A stretch of DNA of 64,000 bases from NCBI GenBank assembly GCA_903873805.1, contig CAIQQB010000132.1:1-64000 (forward strand). Reading direction: 5' to 3'. Source of the DNA: an uncultured Opitutia bacterium (GTDB taxonomy: Bacteria > Verrucomicrobiota > Verrucomicrobiia > Opitutales > Opitutaceae). The notes under the pieces were generated by a model. That model was not told the origin of the DNA and made no database searches. It saw only the letters and a program-made list of their open reading frames with translations. Made by a program: the position numbers and the translations under genes. Below are positions 26,989 through 36,361 of the stretch, in pieces; the first letter of the stretch is position 1, and every line of letters begins with the position of its first letter.

Positions 26989-27939
26989 GTGCACCTGCCC
27001 GCTCAATTTGACTCGCTCGCCGCCGCCGGCGTGGCCTTGCCACCGGACCGGCCGCTGCATCTGGCGATCGGCATGTTCGATGGTGTCCATCTCGGCCACC
27101 GGGCGGTGATCGGCGCCGCTGTTGGCACGGCCCACCGCTGCGGCGAACTCGCGGGCGTGCTCACCTTCTGGCCGCATCCGAGCCGGTTGTTCAACCCACA
27201 GAATCCCACCCGTCAGATCATGCCGCCCGGTGTGAAAACCCGGGTGTTGCTGCAGCTGCAGACCGATGTGGTGATCACTCAGCCCTTTGACGCGGCGTTT
27301 GCCGGCATTGCGGCCGAGGAGTTCCTGCCGCTGCTCCGGAAACATTTTCCCGGTCTTGTCGCCATTTACGTCGGCGACAACTGGCGCTTTGGCCGGGGCC
27401 GGAGCGGAGATGTGGCGCTGCTCCAGGCTGAAGCCGCGCGTCACGGGCTCGCGGTGGTGAATTTGCCGCGACTGGACCGGGGCGGCGAACCGGTGAGCAG
27501 TTCGCGGATCCGCGCGTGCCTTGAGGCGGGTGAGATCGGCGAGGCCAACGCGATGCTCGGCGGCACGTACGTTTCCGAAGGCACGGTGGTCTCCGGCCGG
27601 CAGCTTGGCCGCACGCTCGGCTTTCCGACGTTGAACCTCGTCTGGGGGTCGGAGCTGGCACCGCGCTTCGGGGTCTACGCCATACGGGTGGCCGGACCGG
27701 GGATGTTCGCACCGCTGCCCGCGGTCGCGAATTTCGGTCTGCGCCCCACGGTGGAGCAGGCCGGGGTCCCGGTGCTCGAGGTGCACGTGCTCGCGGACTG
27801 CCCATTCGGATCCGGCGACGCGTTGACTGTCGAGTGGCTGAAGTTCCTGCGTCCCGAGCAGAAATTTGACGGAGTGGAAACGCTGCGGGCCCAGATTGCC
27901 CGGGATGTGGCGGCGGCCGGGACGATCCTGCGCGGTTGA
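26989..27939 (+). CDS. ribF: Bifunctional riboflavin kinase/FAD synthetase
   Basis: Converts riboflavin to FMN and FAD. The 316 residues start at a GTG. The N-terminal nucleotidyltransferase half has IGMFDGVHLGHRAV and YVGDNWRFGRGRSGDV. The C-terminal kinase half has EGTVVSGRQLGRTLGFPTLNL split around residues 197-217 and VANFGLRPTVEQ. It is the last gene of the nusA operon by spacing (31 bases after truB), a common truB-ribF arrangement. Confidence 0.95.
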   Translation: MHLPAQFDSLAAAGVALPPDRPLHLAIGMFDGVHLGHRAVIGAAVGTAHRCGELAGVLTFWPHPSRLFNPQNPTRQIMPPGVKTRVLLQLQTDVVITQPFDAAFAGIAAEEFLPLLRKHFPGLVAIYVGDNWRFGRGRSGDVALLQAEAARHGLAVVNLPRLDRGGEPVSSSRIRACLEAGEIGEANAMLGGTYVSEGTVVSGRQLGRTLGFPTLNLVWGSELAPRFGVYAIRVAGPGMFAPLPAVANFGLRPTVEQAGVPVLEVHVLADCPFGSGDALTVEWLKFLRPEQKFDGVETLRAQIARDVAAAGTILRG

Positions 27940-28003
27940 GCCCCTGACATTTTTCCTTGCGCCCCGCCCCGGTGGTGGCGTTACTTCCCATCCGCAGATT
28001 TCC

Positions 28004-28080
28004 GGACCTTTAGCTCAGTTGGTTAGAGCGTTTCCTTGACATGGAAAAGGTCACAGGTTCGAGTCCTGTAAGGTCCACCA
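28004..28080 (+). tRNA. tRNA-Val(GAC)
   Basis: 77 bases with encoded CCA. Acceptor GGACCTT pairs with AAGGTCC, discriminator A. D-arm TAGCTCAGTTGGTTAGAGC; anticodon loop TTGACAT (GAC) in stem TTTCC/GGAAA; T-arm ACAGGTTCGAGTCCTGT. It lies 64 bases after ribF on the same strand. Confidence 0.96.
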
Positions 28081-28175
28081 TCTGCAACTGGTTGCAAGGC
28101 AATAGGTTCATGAATACCGGTTTAGTCGGGAGGGGCTGCGGCGACTCCTTCGCACCTTGGGAATGACGGGATGAC

Positions 28176-28675
28176 TTATTTCGCCGGCACCATGTCCGGA
28201 GTGCCGATCAGCAACTTGTAATCAACCGACGGGTCGGGAGACTTGAGCATCGGTAGGTCAATCAGCACGGCGCTCGAATCGAGGATCGGCATCTTTGACA
28301 CCCAACGCGGAGGAGCCGAGAATGTCCGGCCCGCCAAGGGAAGCTTGGAGCCGGTGCTGTTCGAGCCGAACCTGAACTCGCAAACGGTGAATTGAACGGA
28401 TCGACAGTGCTGCCGCCGACCCGACTCAGCAACGGAACCGGACTGAGTGCGAATTCGCCGAGGAGTTCAGCCGGTGCTTCCCAACGCTGGGAGTCCGGGG
28501 GCAGACTGGTCGCAGCCCGGCCGTTCAAGCTGGCCAGATTCACCAGCTGGCCAGTCAGGGAAAGGGAGAGAGACGGCACCGGCAAGCCGGCTTTGGCGGT
28601 GAGGAACGATGCGCTATCAGCGGCCGTGGCGATCATCGGCACCAGGGCCAGTAGGAGGGTGGGGATCGCTTTCAT
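28176..28675 (-). pseudogene. Secreted protein of unknown function, disrupted by a frameshift
   Basis: The N-terminal part starts at 28675 with a clear signal peptide (MKAIPTLLLALVPMIATAAD) and a Ser/Leu/Pro-rich mature part. Around 28385-28395 the natural continuation moves to another frame. That frame reads QFTVCEFRFGSNSTGSK, then VSKMPILDSSAVLIDLPM, and ends LIGTPDMVPAK at 28176. In the original frame the tail becomes Arg/Ser-rich nonsense ending at 28262. Both halves look like protein, so either the gene is decayed or there is a sequencing error. No family recognised. It lies between tRNA-Val and nadK. Confidence 0.6.
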
Positions 28676-28721
28676 GGAAGGGGTGGAGGCATGCCGGAGA
28701 CCGGCGGTCCGGATTCGGGGC

Positions 28722-29561
28722 TCAGGACTTGTCCGCGGCGCCGCCGCTCCACTTGAGTTTGGCGCGCACGACGGCAAAATGGGAGTAGTCCAGCCGCTGC
28801 ACGAGTTTAAGGCGCGGGCCGGCGATGGTGATCTCCACCGGGGCCTGCGGGTTGACGGGGAGATTGCGCTGGCCGTCGATCGCGACCATCAGCCGCGTGG
28901 CGGCGGAGCAGTTGTGCACCCGCAGTCGGATGTCCTGGCTGAAAATGATCGAACGGTTACTCAGGGTATGCGGGCAGATCGGCGTCATCGCGATGACCGC
29001 CGCCCCGGGATGGATCAGCGGTCCGCCGGCCGAGAGGTTGTAGGCGGTCGAGCCCGTGGGGGTCGACAGGATGAGGCCGTCGCAGGAGTAGTCGGTCACG
29101 AGTTCGTCCCCGGCGAACACCTCGAGGCGCACCAGGCTGGAGTTGACCTCGTGCTTGATCAGCACGTCGTTGAGGGCGAGATGCGGCTCGCCCGGCCCAA
29201 TGGTGCAGGCGAGCATCGAGCGCGGCGTGAGCTGGTAGGCGCCGGCGAGCAGGCCCGCGAATTGCGCGCGGGCCTCGTCGGCCGAGAAGGTGGTGAGGAA
29301 GCCGAGGCTGCCGCAGTTGACGCCGATGACCGGGACGCCGGCCCGGGCGGCGGGACTGGCGACGCCCAGCAGCGTGCCGTCACCGCCGATGACGCAGCAG
29401 GCGTCCTGCGCGTCGAGATATCCGGCTGGGATCGAGGCGTGCGAGACCACCCGCACCGCGGCACCGGCGGAAGCCGCGGTGGCGGCGAGCGTCTGTGCCA
29501 GCGCGGATGCGCCGGCTTTCTGTTCGTTGACGACGAAGGCGAGGCGGCGGAGCGGCGGCAT
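28722..29561 (-). CDS. nadK: NAD kinase
   Basis: Phosphorylates NAD to NADP. The 279 residues show the nucleotide motif CCVIGGDGTLLGVA, the conserved GVNCGSLGFLTTFS, the loop LILSTPTGSTAYNLSAGGP and PICPHTLSNRS. The length matches bacterial NadK. It is 20 bases downstream of argA on the same strand; the two probably form one transcript. Confidence 0.96.
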   Translation of the reverse strand: MPPLRRLAFVVNEQKAGASALAQTLAATAASAGAAVRVVSHASIPAGYLDAQDACCVIGGDGTLLGVASPAARAGVPVIGVNCGSLGFLTTFSADEARAQFAGLLAGAYQLTPRSMLACTIGPGEPHLALNDVLIKHEVNSSLVRLEVFAGDELVTDYSCDGLILSTPTGSTAYNLSAGGPLIHPGAAVIAMTPICPHTLSNRSIIFSQDIRLRVHNCSAATRLMVAIDGQRNLPVNPQAPVEITIAGPRLKLVQRLDYSHFAVVRAKLKWSGGAADKS

Positions 29562-29581
29562 GGCAGGGGCGGTGCGGCTGG

Positions 29582-30916
29582 CTAGAGCTGCTTCACAAGC
29601 ACCTTCGGATTGCGGCCGCTCTCCTCGTAGAGCTTGAGCCGGGCTTCGGGCAGCATGGACTTGTCCGCCTCCTCGTAGCCGAGCTTCGAGGTGAAGAACG
29701 CGTAGCTCTGGGTGGAGAGGGCGACGACGGTGGACGCGCCGCGTTCCTTGGCCATCATGCTGGCAAACTCGACCATCTTCCGGCCGATGCCGCGGCCCTG
29801 GAAAACGGGCATGACGTAGAGCGAGCCGATCTCAGCGAGCTGCGGCTTGTCGGGATAGAAGTAGAGCGTGACGCACGCGATGATGTTCTCGTCGATCTCG
29901 AAGACGTAGAACTGGTCGATGTTCTTTTCGATCGCCTGCTGGGTGCGGTGGATCAGCTCCTCGCGCTTCACCGCGCTGCGGGTGAGCTGGTGGAGGAAAC
30001 GCACGTCACGTTTGGTCGCCTTGCGGATCTGCTGGTAATCGTTCGCGTAGATCAGCGAGCCGATGCCGTCGTTGGAGAAGATCTCGTTGAGCAGGCCGTC
30101 GAAGACCCGGCCGTCCACCAAATGCACGCGCGGCACGCCGGTCTCAATCGCGCGGACCGCGTGGAGTGCCTTGCTGCGGACGTTATCGGCGAGGCTGGCG
30201 GGCGCGTCCTTCAGCAGGGCCCGGAGGGCGTCGACGGAGATGTCGCGGCGAATCTCGCCGTCGATCTCGAGTCCGGCGGCGGGCGTGAGGAAGATGATCT
30301 TCGAGGCGGCGAGGGCCTCGGCAACCTCGGCGGCAAGCAGGTCGGAGTTGACCCGCAGCGAACGGCCGTCGGGACCGTAACCGATAGGCTGGAGGATGGG
30401 GAGGATGTCGGCGCCGATGAGGTGGAGCAGAAACTCCTTGTCCACGCGGTCGACCTTGCCGGTGTGCTGCTGATCCACGCCCTTGAGAATGCCGACGGGG
30501 AGCGCACGCACGGCATTGGTGATGGCGCATTTCAGGGAGTTCTGAGTGAGACCCTCGAGAATGAGGTGGGAAACCCGGGCGGAGGCGCGGATGGCGAGGT
30601 CGAGTGTGGCGGCGTCGGTCACGCCGGCCCCGTCGCTGTTGGTGATGGGAATGTTCCGGAGTTCGGAAAGTTCGTCCAGCTGCTGGCCGATACCGTGGAC
30701 CAGGACGACCCGGATGCCGAGGCTGCGGAGCACGGCGATGTCGACCAGCAGATTGCTGAAATTCTCGTCGGCGACGATCGAACCGTCGAGCGCGAGCACG
30801 AAGATCTGGTCCTGAAACCGGGGGACGTATTTCAGGATGCCGCGCAGATCGGTGGGCTTGATCGTGGCGGTGGCGGCCGGCTGGGCCGGCTTGTCGGAAC
30901 CTTGGCCGTTGCTCAT
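29582..30916 (-). CDS. argA: N-acetylglutamate synthase (amino-acid N-acetyltransferase)
   Basis: First step of arginine synthesis. The 444 residues form the two-domain ArgA architecture. An amino-acid-kinase-like domain comes first (about 25-290; VVLVHGIGQQLDELSELR, GADILPILQPIGYGPDG), which binds the inhibitor arginine in relatives. A C-terminal GNAT acetyltransferase domain follows (about 300-440; EIGSLYVMPVFQGRGIGRKM, the acetyl-CoA loop). It is transcribed with nadK. No other arg genes are in the window. Confidence 0.95.
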   Translation of the reverse strand: MSNGQGSDKPAQPAATATIKPTDLRGILKYVPRFQDQIFVLALDGSIVADENFSNLLVDIAVLRSLGIRVVLVHGIGQQLDELSELRNIPITNSDGAGVTDAATLDLAIRASARVSHLILEGLTQNSLKCAITNAVRALPVGILKGVDQQHTGKVDRVDKEFLLHLIGADILPILQPIGYGPDGRSLRVNSDLLAAEVAEALAASKIIFLTPAAGLEIDGEIRRDISVDALRALLKDAPASLADNVRSKALHAVRAIETGVPRVHLVDGRVFDGLLNEIFSNDGIGSLIYANDYQQIRKATKRDVRFLHQLTRSAVKREELIHRTQQAIEKNIDQFYVFEIDENIIACVTLYFYPDKPQLAEIGSLYVMPVFQGRGIGRKMVEFASMMAKERGASTVVALSTQSYAFFTSKLGYEEADKSMLPEARLKLYEESGRNPKVLVKQL

Positions 30917-30993
30917 GGAAGTGGGCGTTTGTCGGCGAACGGGCCGCGCGCGTCAATAGCGGCGAACGGCGGGGGCGGGAAGGTCGGTCGCAA

Positions 30994-31013
30994 AACGCGG
31001 CGAGGGCGCCGCG
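30994..31013. repeat. ACGCGGCG hairpin repeat (covariant copy)
   Basis: On the minus strand ACGCGGCG-CCCT-CGCCGCGT. Against the other copies (ACGCGACG-CCCT-CGTCGCGT) both members of one stem pair changed from A-T to G-C, so the hairpin is intact. It lies between the argA start and the ccsA stop. Confidence 0.85.
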
Positions 31014-31060
31014 TCCCCACGTGGTCGGGTGCGCTCGCCCCGCCGGCATTTCCCAGCGCT

Positions 31061-32968
31061 TCAGGCTGGCGCGGGGGCGCGACGCGGGACGAAGAGCGCG
31101 AGGGCGATGAAGGCGAGCTGGCTGGCGACGAACGTGATCAGGCCGACGAAAGCGGCGCTGGTGAAACCATAGGAGTGCAGGCCGATGCCGAGCATATTGG
31201 TCCCGAACCAGCTCCAGCTGGTGACGATGTTGCCGAAGATGGTGAGCGCCATCAGGCCGCGCTGCTTCACCAGTCCGCCCCAGCGCGCGTGGAGGATGAG
31301 CGCGTTCCAGAGGACGATGATGAGCGCGCCGTTTTCCTTCGGATCCCAGCCCCAGAACCGGCCCCAGGACTGGTCGGCCCAGATGCCGCCGAGGACGGTG
31401 CCGACAAAGCTGAACAGCGTGGCGAAGCAGGTGATGCCATAGACCATGCGCGCGAGGGCGTCGGCTGTCGCCGGGTCGAGCGAGCGCGTACACGTGCCCC
31501 GCACCACATAGATGAGCGCCAGCATGCCGGCGAGGAAAGTCGAGGCATAGCCGATGGTGACAACGACGACATGGGTCGCGAGCCAGAAGTTGGAGTCGAG
31601 CACGGCCTGCATCATCTCCATGGTATCGTCGCCCGTGAGGGAGAGAAAATGCGCGATCAGCAGCGTGCCGAAGCCGATCAGGCCGCCGGCGACGGAACCG
31701 ATCGCGTTGCGGTAAATCCGCTCAAGGACGAGGCAGAGTGCGACGGCGCCCCAGCCGATGAACAGCGCCGAGGAGTAGAGATTGGTCACTGGCGGCCGGC
31801 CCTCGAGCCACATGCGGACGGCGATGCCGGCGGTGGTCACCAGCCAGGCCAGGAGGAGGAGCCAGAAGGCCGACCGGCCCAGCGTGTCGGGCCAGCGGAG
31901 CCAAGATACCACCGCGAGAAGAAACGCCGTCACAAACAGCAGCATGCTGCTGTAGAACGGCGCCGCGGCGTTGAAGCGCGCCTCGGCGGCACTTTTGGCC
32001 ATCGCGTCGGCAAAATGGGGGTCGTAGGTCTGGTGATACTTGCCGAGGAGATCGTTGAACTCCGCGGGCCGGCGCTGCCGCCAGGCGTGGGCAAGGCCGG
32101 CGTAAAGGAAGGCTCCGGGATCCGGTTCACCTATGGCGATGCCGCTGAGTAGCGCCTCGCCGGTGTTGTGCCAGGCGTCGGGATCATCCCCTGACGCGGG
32201 CGGGATGGCGCGCAACCAGGCATTTTGGGCGAGGGCCTCGAACTGGTGGGCGGCCGTGAGTGTAGCCTGGGCGGCGGCTTCGTCGTGCGGCTGATTGTTC
32301 TGTTGGGCCACGATCGCGGCGGAGCCGGCGGCCAGACCGTCCTGAAAGCGCAGGAGGTCTCCCAGGAAATCATCGCTGCCCGGGGGGACGAAGGAGTTTT
32401 GGAGCCGGTTGTAAAACTGGATGTGCTCCGCGAGCGCGATCACCGCCTGCTGGAAACTGGTCCGGAGTTTGGGCTCAACCGGGGCGGCTAGCTGGGCCTG
32501 CGCCTGCAGTTGGGTCAGATGAGGCGCGAGCTGGTTGTAGCTGAAACGCGAGCGCGTCGAGGGGATGAAGCCGACCACCGCCAGAATCCGCCGCGTGGTA
32601 TCGGGATATTCAATCCGCGTGTCGGCCTCGCTGATGCCCAGCAACGCCAGCAGATCGGGGGAGTCGATGCGGAACGTCGGGTAGGTGTCCGCCTGGCGGG
32701 GGTGGAAGGCCATGTCGGCGAGCCATGCGGCGGGCGAACTGACCAGCGGCTCGCGGAGAAGCGGGTCGCCCACGCGCTGCCGGCCCTGGAGCGTGAGGAG
32801 GGCGTTGCGGGCGACGGAGTCGAGCGGCTCGACGCGGCCGTTGGCGAGCACGGGCAGCCGGCCGAAGCCGGTCAGGTCGAAATCCCCAGCGGGGGCGGGC
32901 GAACGGAGGGTCGAGGCCAGCCAGCCCGCGGCGAGCAGGAGAATCAGCAGGGGCAGAAATCGTTTCAT
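31061..32968 (-). CDS. ccsA: Cytochrome c biogenesis protein CcsA/ResC with N-terminal extracytoplasmic region
   Basis: Haem-handling subunit of the type II cytochrome c maturation system. The 635 residues begin with a membrane anchor (MKRFLPLLILLLAAGWLAST). A roughly 300-residue extracytoplasmic segment of unknown role follows. The CcsA domain comes next, with several membrane helices and the tryptophan-rich haem motif (about 535-565: WADQSWGRFWGWDPKENGAL). The start at 32968 overlaps the resB stop by four bases, so ResB and CcsA are coupled. The long N-terminal part resembles Bacteroidota/Verrucomicrobia forms of this system. Confidence 0.92.
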   Translation of the reverse strand: MKRFLPLLILLLAAGWLASTLRSPAPAGDFDLTGFGRLPVLANGRVEPLDSVARNALLTLQGRQRVGDPLLREPLVSSPAAWLADMAFHPRQADTYPTFRIDSPDLLALLGISEADTRIEYPDTTRRILAVVGFIPSTRSRFSYNQLAPHLTQLQAQAQLAAPVEPKLRTSFQQAVIALAEHIQFYNRLQNSFVPPGSDDFLGDLLRFQDGLAAGSAAIVAQQNNQPHDEAAAQATLTAAHQFEALAQNAWLRAIPPASGDDPDAWHNTGEALLSGIAIGEPDPGAFLYAGLAHAWRQRRPAEFNDLLGKYHQTYDPHFADAMAKSAAEARFNAAAPFYSSMLLFVTAFLLAVVSWLRWPDTLGRSAFWLLLLAWLVTTAGIAVRMWLEGRPPVTNLYSSALFIGWGAVALCLVLERIYRNAIGSVAGGLIGFGTLLIAHFLSLTGDDTMEMMQAVLDSNFWLATHVVVVTIGYASTFLAGMLALIYVVRGTCTRSLDPATADALARMVYGITCFATLFSFVGTVLGGIWADQSWGRFWGWDPKENGALIIVLWNALILHARWGGLVKQRGLMALTIFGNIVTSWSWFGTNMLGIGLHSYGFTSAAFVGLITFVASQLAFIALALFVPRRAPAPA

Positions 32969-34131
32969 GGCGCGGGGCGGCGGCGGAGAAAACCGGTGAG
33001 GGACTGGCCGAACTGGAGGACGAGGCCGAGGGCGACGAGCAGACAACTCACATAGGGCAGCCGCCAGCTTGGGTTGCTCACCACCTGGAGAATGGTGCCG
33101 GCGTCGTTCGGGGTGAACCCCGCCTGGTAGAACGTGAGGCCCGCATACCGGAGCGGGTTGTTCATGTAGATGTCGACCTCGCGGTCGTCGCGGCCGTCGG
33201 CGGATTGCAGCCGGACGCGGCTGGAGTAATTCCGCGGGATGTCGGTGCCGGGGTAGACGTCGTGGGTGAACTTGAGCAGGGTGAGTGTGAAGGGGCGGTA
33301 GGTGCGCGCAAAACGGAGCGTGAGGCGCCAGGAGTGGCCCTCGTAGTCGAACGGCTGCGCAATGAACCGGTCCTGACTGTCGGCGATCATCGCCGAGACC
33401 AGCCAGGTGCCCAGCGATTTGCCGCCCGGTCCGGCGAGCTCGACGTAGGCGGCCGGCAGGTTGACGGTTTTCTCCTTGTAGGTGAGCGGCACCGGGGTGG
33501 CTTCATATTCCAGCCCGGCGCCGGTGGTGCCGGCCGGAGCGGGGCTGCCGGCGGTGCGTTTCACCAGGACGGCGTTGGGGAAATAGGCGTGGGGAATGAC
33601 CTGAAAGGGCAGCTTCGGATGCTGGATGGTCCGGCCGGCGGCGAGGGCGGTGTCGGGGATGGCGACGACGTCGTCCCACTGCGGATCCGTCGCGTCGATG
33701 ATGGCGAGTTCGCAATGCTGGTCGGTTTCGCCGTAGTTCTTGGTCTCGCCCGTGGCGATGGTCATCTGGGATTCCTGCTGCCAGAGGCCGGAGAGGAGTT
33801 CACCGACGAGCAGGAGGATGACGCCGAGATGCGCGAGCTGGATCCCGAGCTTGCGCGCCGTCAGCTTGAAGCGGCAGAGGTGCGCGGCGACCAGATTGAC
33901 AAAGAGCAGCCCGCCGAGGAAATAGCCGCCGGGATACAGCGGCACCGGGAGGCCGTTCAAGTGTCCCAGCACGATGAAGGTATGGAAAAACTGCTGTTGG
34001 ACGCCCAGCACGCCGATGTCGACCTGCGCCAGCGTGGCCCAGAAGATGAGGATGATCGAGAGCGCGAGCAGCGCGACCGTGAGCCGCAGCGACACGAAAA
34101 ACTGGACGAAGGACTGCCAGAGTGCAGGCAT
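32965..34131 (-). CDS. resB: Cytochrome c biogenesis protein ResB (Ccs1)
   Basis: Partner of CcsA; holds and presents apocytochrome c. The 388 residues have three N-terminal membrane helices (LRLTVALLALSIILIFWATL; GGYFLGGLLFVNLVAAHLC; LGIQLAHLGVILLLVGELL). A large extracytoplasmic domain (about 125-340) and a C-terminal helix follow. YAGLTFYQAGFTPND before the last helix is typical of ResB. It is the upstream gene of the pair. Confidence 0.92.
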   Translation of the reverse strand: MPALWQSFVQFFVSLRLTVALLALSIILIFWATLAQVDIGVLGVQQQFFHTFIVLGHLNGLPVPLYPGGYFLGGLLFVNLVAAHLCRFKLTARKLGIQLAHLGVILLLVGELLSGLWQQESQMTIATGETKNYGETDQHCELAIIDATDPQWDDVVAIPDTALAAGRTIQHPKLPFQVIPHAYFPNAVLVKRTAGSPAPAGTTGAGLEYEATPVPLTYKEKTVNLPAAYVELAGPGGKSLGTWLVSAMIADSQDRFIAQPFDYEGHSWRLTLRFARTYRPFTLTLLKFTHDVYPGTDIPRNYSSRVRLQSADGRDDREVDIYMNNPLRYAGLTFYQAGFTPNDAGTILQVVSNPSWRLPYVSCLLVALGLVLQFGQSLTGFLRRRPAP

Positions 34132-34336
34132 GCGGAACAGCCGGCTAGGCCGTTGGGCTCGCCCGACCCGGGGCGAGGGTGGGGTGGAAGCGGGAAGACA
34201 GACAGGACGATGACATGGAAGCGGGGCAATCTCGACAGTTTCGGCGCGGAGGCAATCCTAACTGGCGCCGCCGGAAAATATGCCGGAAGGTTGCACGGGT
34301 CTTGAGCTGGCGCTCCAGTTGCCCCACGCTGCCCGG

Positions 34337-36115
34337 ATGCAAATCACCCCCATGGGAGACAGCTCCATGCTGGTAGAGGTCGGACCGGTCGCCGACGAAG
34401 CCACCCTTGAACGGGTCCTGGGAGTGGCGCGGGCACTGGCGTCGGCCCTGCTGCCAGGGGTCACCGACATTGTGCCGTCATTCAACACCGTGACGGTGCA
34501 CTACGATCCGGTGGCGATCCCGGCTGGCGCGGGTTCCCCCGTTGCACGGGTGGCCGAATGGCTGCGGCTGACCGCGACCGCCGCCAAACCGATCGCGGGC
34601 GTCCCGGGCCGCGAAGTGGTGGTGCCGGTCTGCTACGGTGGGGAATTTGGTCCGGATCTGACCGCGGTGGCGCGCCGGGCGGGGCTGGATGAGGCGGAGG
34701 TCATCCGCGTGCACAGCAGTGTGCGCTACCGGGTGGCGGCGGTCGGCTTTGCGCCGGGCTTCCCCTATCTGCTGGGGCTGCCGGCCCGACTGCACATGCC
34801 GCGCCGGGCCAACCCGCGGGTGAGCGTGCCGATGGGCAGCGTCGGCATCGGCGGCTCGCAGACGGGAGTCTATCCCTTTGCCACCCCCGGCGGCTGGCAG
34901 CTGATCGGACGCACGCCGCTGCGTTTCTTCCGGCCGGAGTCCCGGCTCCCCTCGTTGCTGTATCCGGGGGACTATCTGCGCTTCAAGCCGATCGCCGCCA
35001 GTGAATGGACCGAGGGCCCGCCCGTCGAGGCTCCCGGACCTAGTCCGACCAAACCCTCCGGACTGAGCAAATGGACGCGCCTGATTCCCGGGCGGGCCGC
35101 CCGCGCTCCGGCCAAGGCCGCACCTGTGGCGGACGCGCCGGTGACGGTGACCGAACCACCGCCGCAGGGGTTGATCGAAATCCTGCGGGTCGGAGGTCTG
35201 ACCACGGTGCAGGATCTGGGGCGCACGGGCTGGCAGCGGGTGGGCGTGACCCCGGGCGGGGCGATGGACCGGCAGGCGGCGCGGGTGGCCAACTTGTTGC
35301 TCGGAAATCCGGAAAACTCGCCGCTGCTGGAGAGCGCGTTGACGGGCCCGGAACTCTGTTTCCATGCCGAGACCTGGATTGCGGTGACGGGCGCGGTGGT
35401 GGAAGGGGTGGCGGGCTGGCGCCCGTTGCGGATGGCGGCAGGCACACGGCTCTCGCTTGGCAAGGTGACCCGCGGGGCGCATCTCTATGTCGCCGTGGCC
35501 GGCGGAATCGCGGTGCCGCCGATGCTCGGTGGATCGGGGACGCTCTTGCGGGCGGAATTTGGCGGCTTTCAGGGGCGGGCGTTGCGGACCGGCGACCGCC
35601 TCGGGGTGGGGCCGTCGACGGTGGCGTTGGACCGGTCGCGCGGCGACTGGGCGGCCGCCTGGGAATTCTGGACCGCGCACGGCAGCGAGGCGAAGGTCAG
35701 GTTTGTGCGCGGGCGCAGCTGGCCCGCGTTCGATGAGCTGGCGCGTACGGCGTTCACGACGACCGCGTGGCGCATCGGCCCGCAGTCGGACCGGATGGGG
35801 TTGCGGCTGGCCGGGCCAGTGCTGACGGCTGCGCTCCCCGGCGAACTGATTTCCTCCGGAGTGACCTTCGGAGCGGTGCAGGTGCCACCGAACGGCCAGC
35901 CCATCGTGCTGATGGCGGACCGCCAGACCCTGGGGGGCTATCCCAAAATCGCCCACGTGATCTCGGTCGATCTGCCCCTGCTGGCACAGGCGCGGCCCGG
36001 TGACACTGTCAGGTTCACCGAGATCCCGGTGGCCGAAGCGCAGGTCTGTGCCGCTGAGCTGGAAAAGTCCCTCGCCCTGCTGCGGCTGGGCGTGGCGGCC
36101 AAGCTAAAGGGATGA
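34337..36115 (+). CDS. pxpBC: 5-oxoprolinase subunits B and C fused in one protein
   Basis: Together with PxpA, hydrolyses 5-oxoproline (pyroglutamate) to glutamate using ATP. The 592 residues contain a PxpB/KipI domain (about 1-235: MGDSSMLVEVGPVADE, FAPGFPYLLGLPARL, VSVPMGSVGIGGSQTGVYP). A linker follows, then a PxpC/KipA domain (about 275-590: GGLTTVQDLGRTGWQRVGV, GGAMDRQAARVANLLLGN, SDRMGLRLAGP). Start MQITPMGDS is chosen; a longer ATG at 34280 adds 19 residues outside the family. pxpA follows after 246 bases occupied by a repeat element. Older annotations call this urea amidolyase-related or allophanate hydrolase. Confidence 0.92.
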   Translation: MQITPMGDSSMLVEVGPVADEATLERVLGVARALASALLPGVTDIVPSFNTVTVHYDPVAIPAGAGSPVARVAEWLRLTATAAKPIAGVPGREVVVPVCYGGEFGPDLTAVARRAGLDEAEVIRVHSSVRYRVAAVGFAPGFPYLLGLPARLHMPRRANPRVSVPMGSVGIGGSQTGVYPFATPGGWQLIGRTPLRFFRPESRLPSLLYPGDYLRFKPIAASEWTEGPPVEAPGPSPTKPSGLSKWTRLIPGRAARAPAKAAPVADAPVTVTEPPPQGLIEILRVGGLTTVQDLGRTGWQRVGVTPGGAMDRQAARVANLLLGNPENSPLLESALTGPELCFHAETWIAVTGAVVEGVAGWRPLRMAAGTRLSLGKVTRGAHLYVAVAGGIAVPPMLGGSGTLLRAEFGGFQGRALRTGDRLGVGPSTVALDRSRGDWAAAWEFWTAHGSEAKVRFVRGRSWPAFDELARTAFTTTAWRIGPQSDRMGLRLAGPVLTAALPGELISSGVTFGAVQVPPNGQPIVLMADRQTLGGYPKIAHVISVDLPLLAQARPGDTVRFTEIPVAEAQVCAAELEKSLALLRLGVAAKLKG

Positions 36116-36187
36116 GCGGACAAGGCGACGGCCGGGCGAGAGTACGAAACACACCAACGACACGAAAGTGATTACCCCTCAATCTTA

Positions 36188-36333
36188 CCCGCGAATCACG
36201 CTAAGGACCGCGACGCGGAAGCCAGGCAATCCAGACCGGTCGGAGGCATTGGCGGGTCTGAAGTTTGATTGGCCGCTAGATGGATCCGTTTTGGGCTTGC
36301 ATCCCATTCGCGCCATTCGCGTGATTCGCGGGC
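36188..36333. repeat. Facing pair of CGCGAATCACG word repeats (element C)
   Basis: Left 36188-36201 (CCCGCGAATCACGC) and right 36320-36333 are perfect inverted 14-mers, with weaker similarity extending about 10 bases inward. A related word ACACACCAACGACACGAAAG lies just before, at 36148-36167. The element fills the pxpBC-pxpA gap. Confidence 0.75.
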
Positions 36334-36361
36334 AATGTTTCTGGCCGGATTTGACCTGCCA

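Noticed and set aside
29948-32152. 734-codon plus-strand frame over argA and ccsA
   Set aside because: It spans two unrelated minus-strand genes with intact motifs and reads as charged low-complexity sequence.
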